Shown in pieces: positions 63,401 through 64,000 of a DNA stretch of 64,000 bases. How positions within the stretch are numbered: position 1 is the stretch's first letter; every line of letters starts with the position of its first letter. The DNA is from Plantactinospora sp. BC1 (GTDB lineage Bacteria > Actinomycetota > Actinomycetes > Mycobacteriales > Micromonosporaceae), in contig NZ_CP028158.1 in assembly GCF_003030345.1 (NCBI RefSeq), positions 2,976,001 through 3,040,000 on the forward strand, given 5' to 3'. The notes under the pieces were generated by a model. The model made no database searches. It was not told the origin of the DNA and worked only from the letters and a program-made list of their open reading frames with translations. The translations under genes and the position numbers were made by a program.

Positions 63401-64000
63401 TTCGGCGTGCTGGCGCTGTCGTGGTACTCGTTGTTCGCCATCCGCAGCCAGCCACGCGAGTCGTAGAACGAGTCGGTGACCAGCCGACCCCCGACCGGGG
63501 TCGAGGTCTGCTTCTGCCTCGGCCGGGCCATCGCGTCGAAGAACTCCACCTCGACCCGGTAGGACCCGTCGTCGTTCAGCGCCGAGGTGGTGACGGTCGA
63601 CGGAACCGAGTTCGAGACCGCGTACGCGTACTTCTCGTTCGCGCCCTCGCTGAGGCTGCGACCGGGCAGCCACACCCCGACCAGCCGGCCCAGCGCGTCG
63701 TACCGCTGGGTCGTCTTCCGCTCGTTCTCGTCGACCTCCTCGACCTCCAGGCCACGGGTCGGTTCGAGGGTGGTCCGGGTGACGTGCCCCATCGGCCTGG
63801 TGGCCTTCACCCCCGTGGTCAGGCCGTTGGTCATCGTGTACTCGGTGATGGTCTTGTTGCCGTTCGCGTCGAACGACTCCACCGACCGGCCGTAGTCGTC
63901 GTTCTTCGTCCGGGCGGCGACGACGTAGCCGCCCTCGGTGTAGTGCTGGACGACGTTGACGGTTCCGACGGTCGGCGCCGGCTGCGGCCAGGTGGTGGCG
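60484..64000 (-). CDS. RHS/YD-repeat polymorphic-toxin-type protein (5' end outside window)
   Basis: At least 1,170 residues; the frame runs open to the window edge, so the N-terminus is missing. Many YD repeats (RYDALGRLVG, YDANGNVTSAKNPLGR, YNAFGQVSQS) build the RHS shell. The core-domain end is marked by GFLGKPTDSTTGLTVLGARHYDPAAGRFVSVDPL and NRSDPGG. After that comes a variable C-terminus of about 230 residues. It has a Cys pair (CAKYNCGP), a Lys-rich CNLLCKAKGG stretch, a hydrophobic Gly/Ala-rich helix pair (VIAGVAVGLTCTAVTLG), and a final basic globular part. I cannot match this toxin-like tip to a known domain. Confidence 0.93.
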   Translation of the reverse strand, partial: ATTWPQPAPTVGTVNVVQHYTEGGYVVAARTKNDDYGRSVESFDANGNKTITEYTMTNGLTTGVKATRPMGHVTRTTLEPTRGLEVEEVDENERKTTQRYDALGRLVGVWLPGRSLSEGANEKYAYAVSNSVPSTVTTSALNDDGSYRVEVEFFDAMARPRQKQTSTPVGGRLVTDSFYDSRGWLRMANNEYHDSASTPNTTMLNMVGKDQQIPNQDLISYDGVGRKTLIVSRSKGQTKWQTRSIYGGDRITTIPPEGGTPTTEVADGRGRTVERLSYRAVPTVSGSVVSGGNPVRISYRYDRRGNQDRVTDDDGNSWTTTFDLRGRAVRKTDPDSGTSELGYDANGNVTSAKNPLGRTVTTTYDALDRQTGEYDGTSATAPPIATWTYDSTTITNGIGEVASSTSYDNGKAYVTAPTGYNVWGEEVGVNVTIPADPANGTLAGTYSFGREYSPTNGLLKKSIFPTGGGLPAETVNHTYTALDLPSGVGSSLGNYVDSTRYNAFGQVSQSKFGFGTTNTAWTTYVYDEHSKRLVNTYVDRNGTGNSRMNDVVYKHNAAGKVTRVTDARNSGAQQETQCFRYDLLGRLSTAWTATDACAVDLSGGGSNATVGGINPYWTSWTYNDVGDRTGQVQHGLAGGGGDTTTTYSYPAAGGSQPHAVRSEQTTGPAGTTTRTFQYDVLGNTIGRTTPERGTQTLDWSIDGRLAQVRTGSTVDASYVYDADGELLIQRNLKEKNAVLYLPGQELTLNTANGTVSGRRYYSGADGTTCVRSGTTAGAYSYLINDRLGTATLTLDNNGTNPRWRAFTPYGAPRGTAPTSWPNSRGFLGKPTDSTTGLTVLGARHYDPAAGRFVSVDPLLNTEDPNQIGGYTYAGDDPVNRSDPGGTNAYDSQTPCAKYNCGPKNIDRSPTATKNATNNAANGWKAPPRPPKRSGGGGGDDKGSPPKKKKCNLLCKAKGGWDASVRWAKKHPDLVGVIAGVAVGLTCTAVTLGTATLACGAAAGAVGSGLSSYLKGDSLGKVLLNTGVGAIMGAVGAGATSLVGGIVKAGVAKTAGKLGASRVVSGSWEKAGRGKVLPSGRAMLKEVKQQFTPSELKRAVTMRRDLNKLSAKLAPTRKSPGFTRNVLSSDPNSMVVGGVVGGYLPGNADDFGKLGEFNPWNGLNGFLGNARG

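Overview
The window is high-GC DNA with frequent GTG starts, ATGA/GTGA stop-start overlaps and a typical actinomycete gene set (oligoribonuclease, Ldt-type L,D-transpeptidases, GT87 mannosyltransferase, Nur-like operator, RHS protein). It most resembles the chromosome of a Micromonosporaceae-type actinomycete; the genus is inferred from gene content only.

Left half (about 1-29.4 kb) is accessory DNA. Positions 59-10650 hold a five-gene block: a PD-(D/E)XK-like protein, a Cas4/RecB-like nuclease with an Fe-S type cysteine set, a superfamily 1 helicase, a beta-class DNA methyltransferase of type III Mod style, and a DEAD/DEAH Res-like translocase. It reads as a composite anti-phage or restriction island. 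Next (10905-15548, minus strand) comes a stripped integrative element: tyrosine integrase, excisionase, DUF2637/Spd-like membrane protein and a replication-relaxation protein, but no TraB/FtsK translocase. Then 16123-27093 carries a compact biosynthetic-looking operon behind an XRE/TPR regulator: two small proteins, NAD-dependent epimerase, a thymidylate-synthase homologue with the Asn-to-Asp change seen in (d)CMP hydroxymethylases, a NodU/TobZ carbamoyltransferase, a GT-B-like glycosyltransferase, a P-loop kinase, a methyltransferase, two aminoglycoside-phosphotransferase-fold kinases and a histidine phosphatase. A plausible reading is synthesis of a carbamoylated or glycosylated 5-hydroxymethyl-pyrimidine compound. 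Two minus-strand genes (one DUF4238) separate it from tRNA-Lys at 29460-29535.

Right half (29.5-64 kb) looks like chromosomal backbone: two lipoprotein L,D-transpeptidases, tRNA-His, orn, a GT87 enzyme, a proline/serine-rich membrane protein, a copper-type YcnI-CopCD pair, a MauE-DsbA-membrane protein operon, a CbiMNQO-type Ni/Co transporter with a Nur-box-like operator, a Bcp peroxiredoxin, tRNA-Leu, an acetyltransferase, an expansin, a MOSC protein and a methyltransferase.

Positions 50364-58236 form a complete histidine-utilisation operon: RpiR regulator, hutU, an M20 amidohydrolase, hutF, hutI, hutH. The M20 enzyme sits where an N-formylglutamate deformylase (HutG) would be expected. The window ends with small proteins, a membrane protein, and the C-terminal part of a large RHS-repeat protein whose N-terminus lies beyond position 64000.
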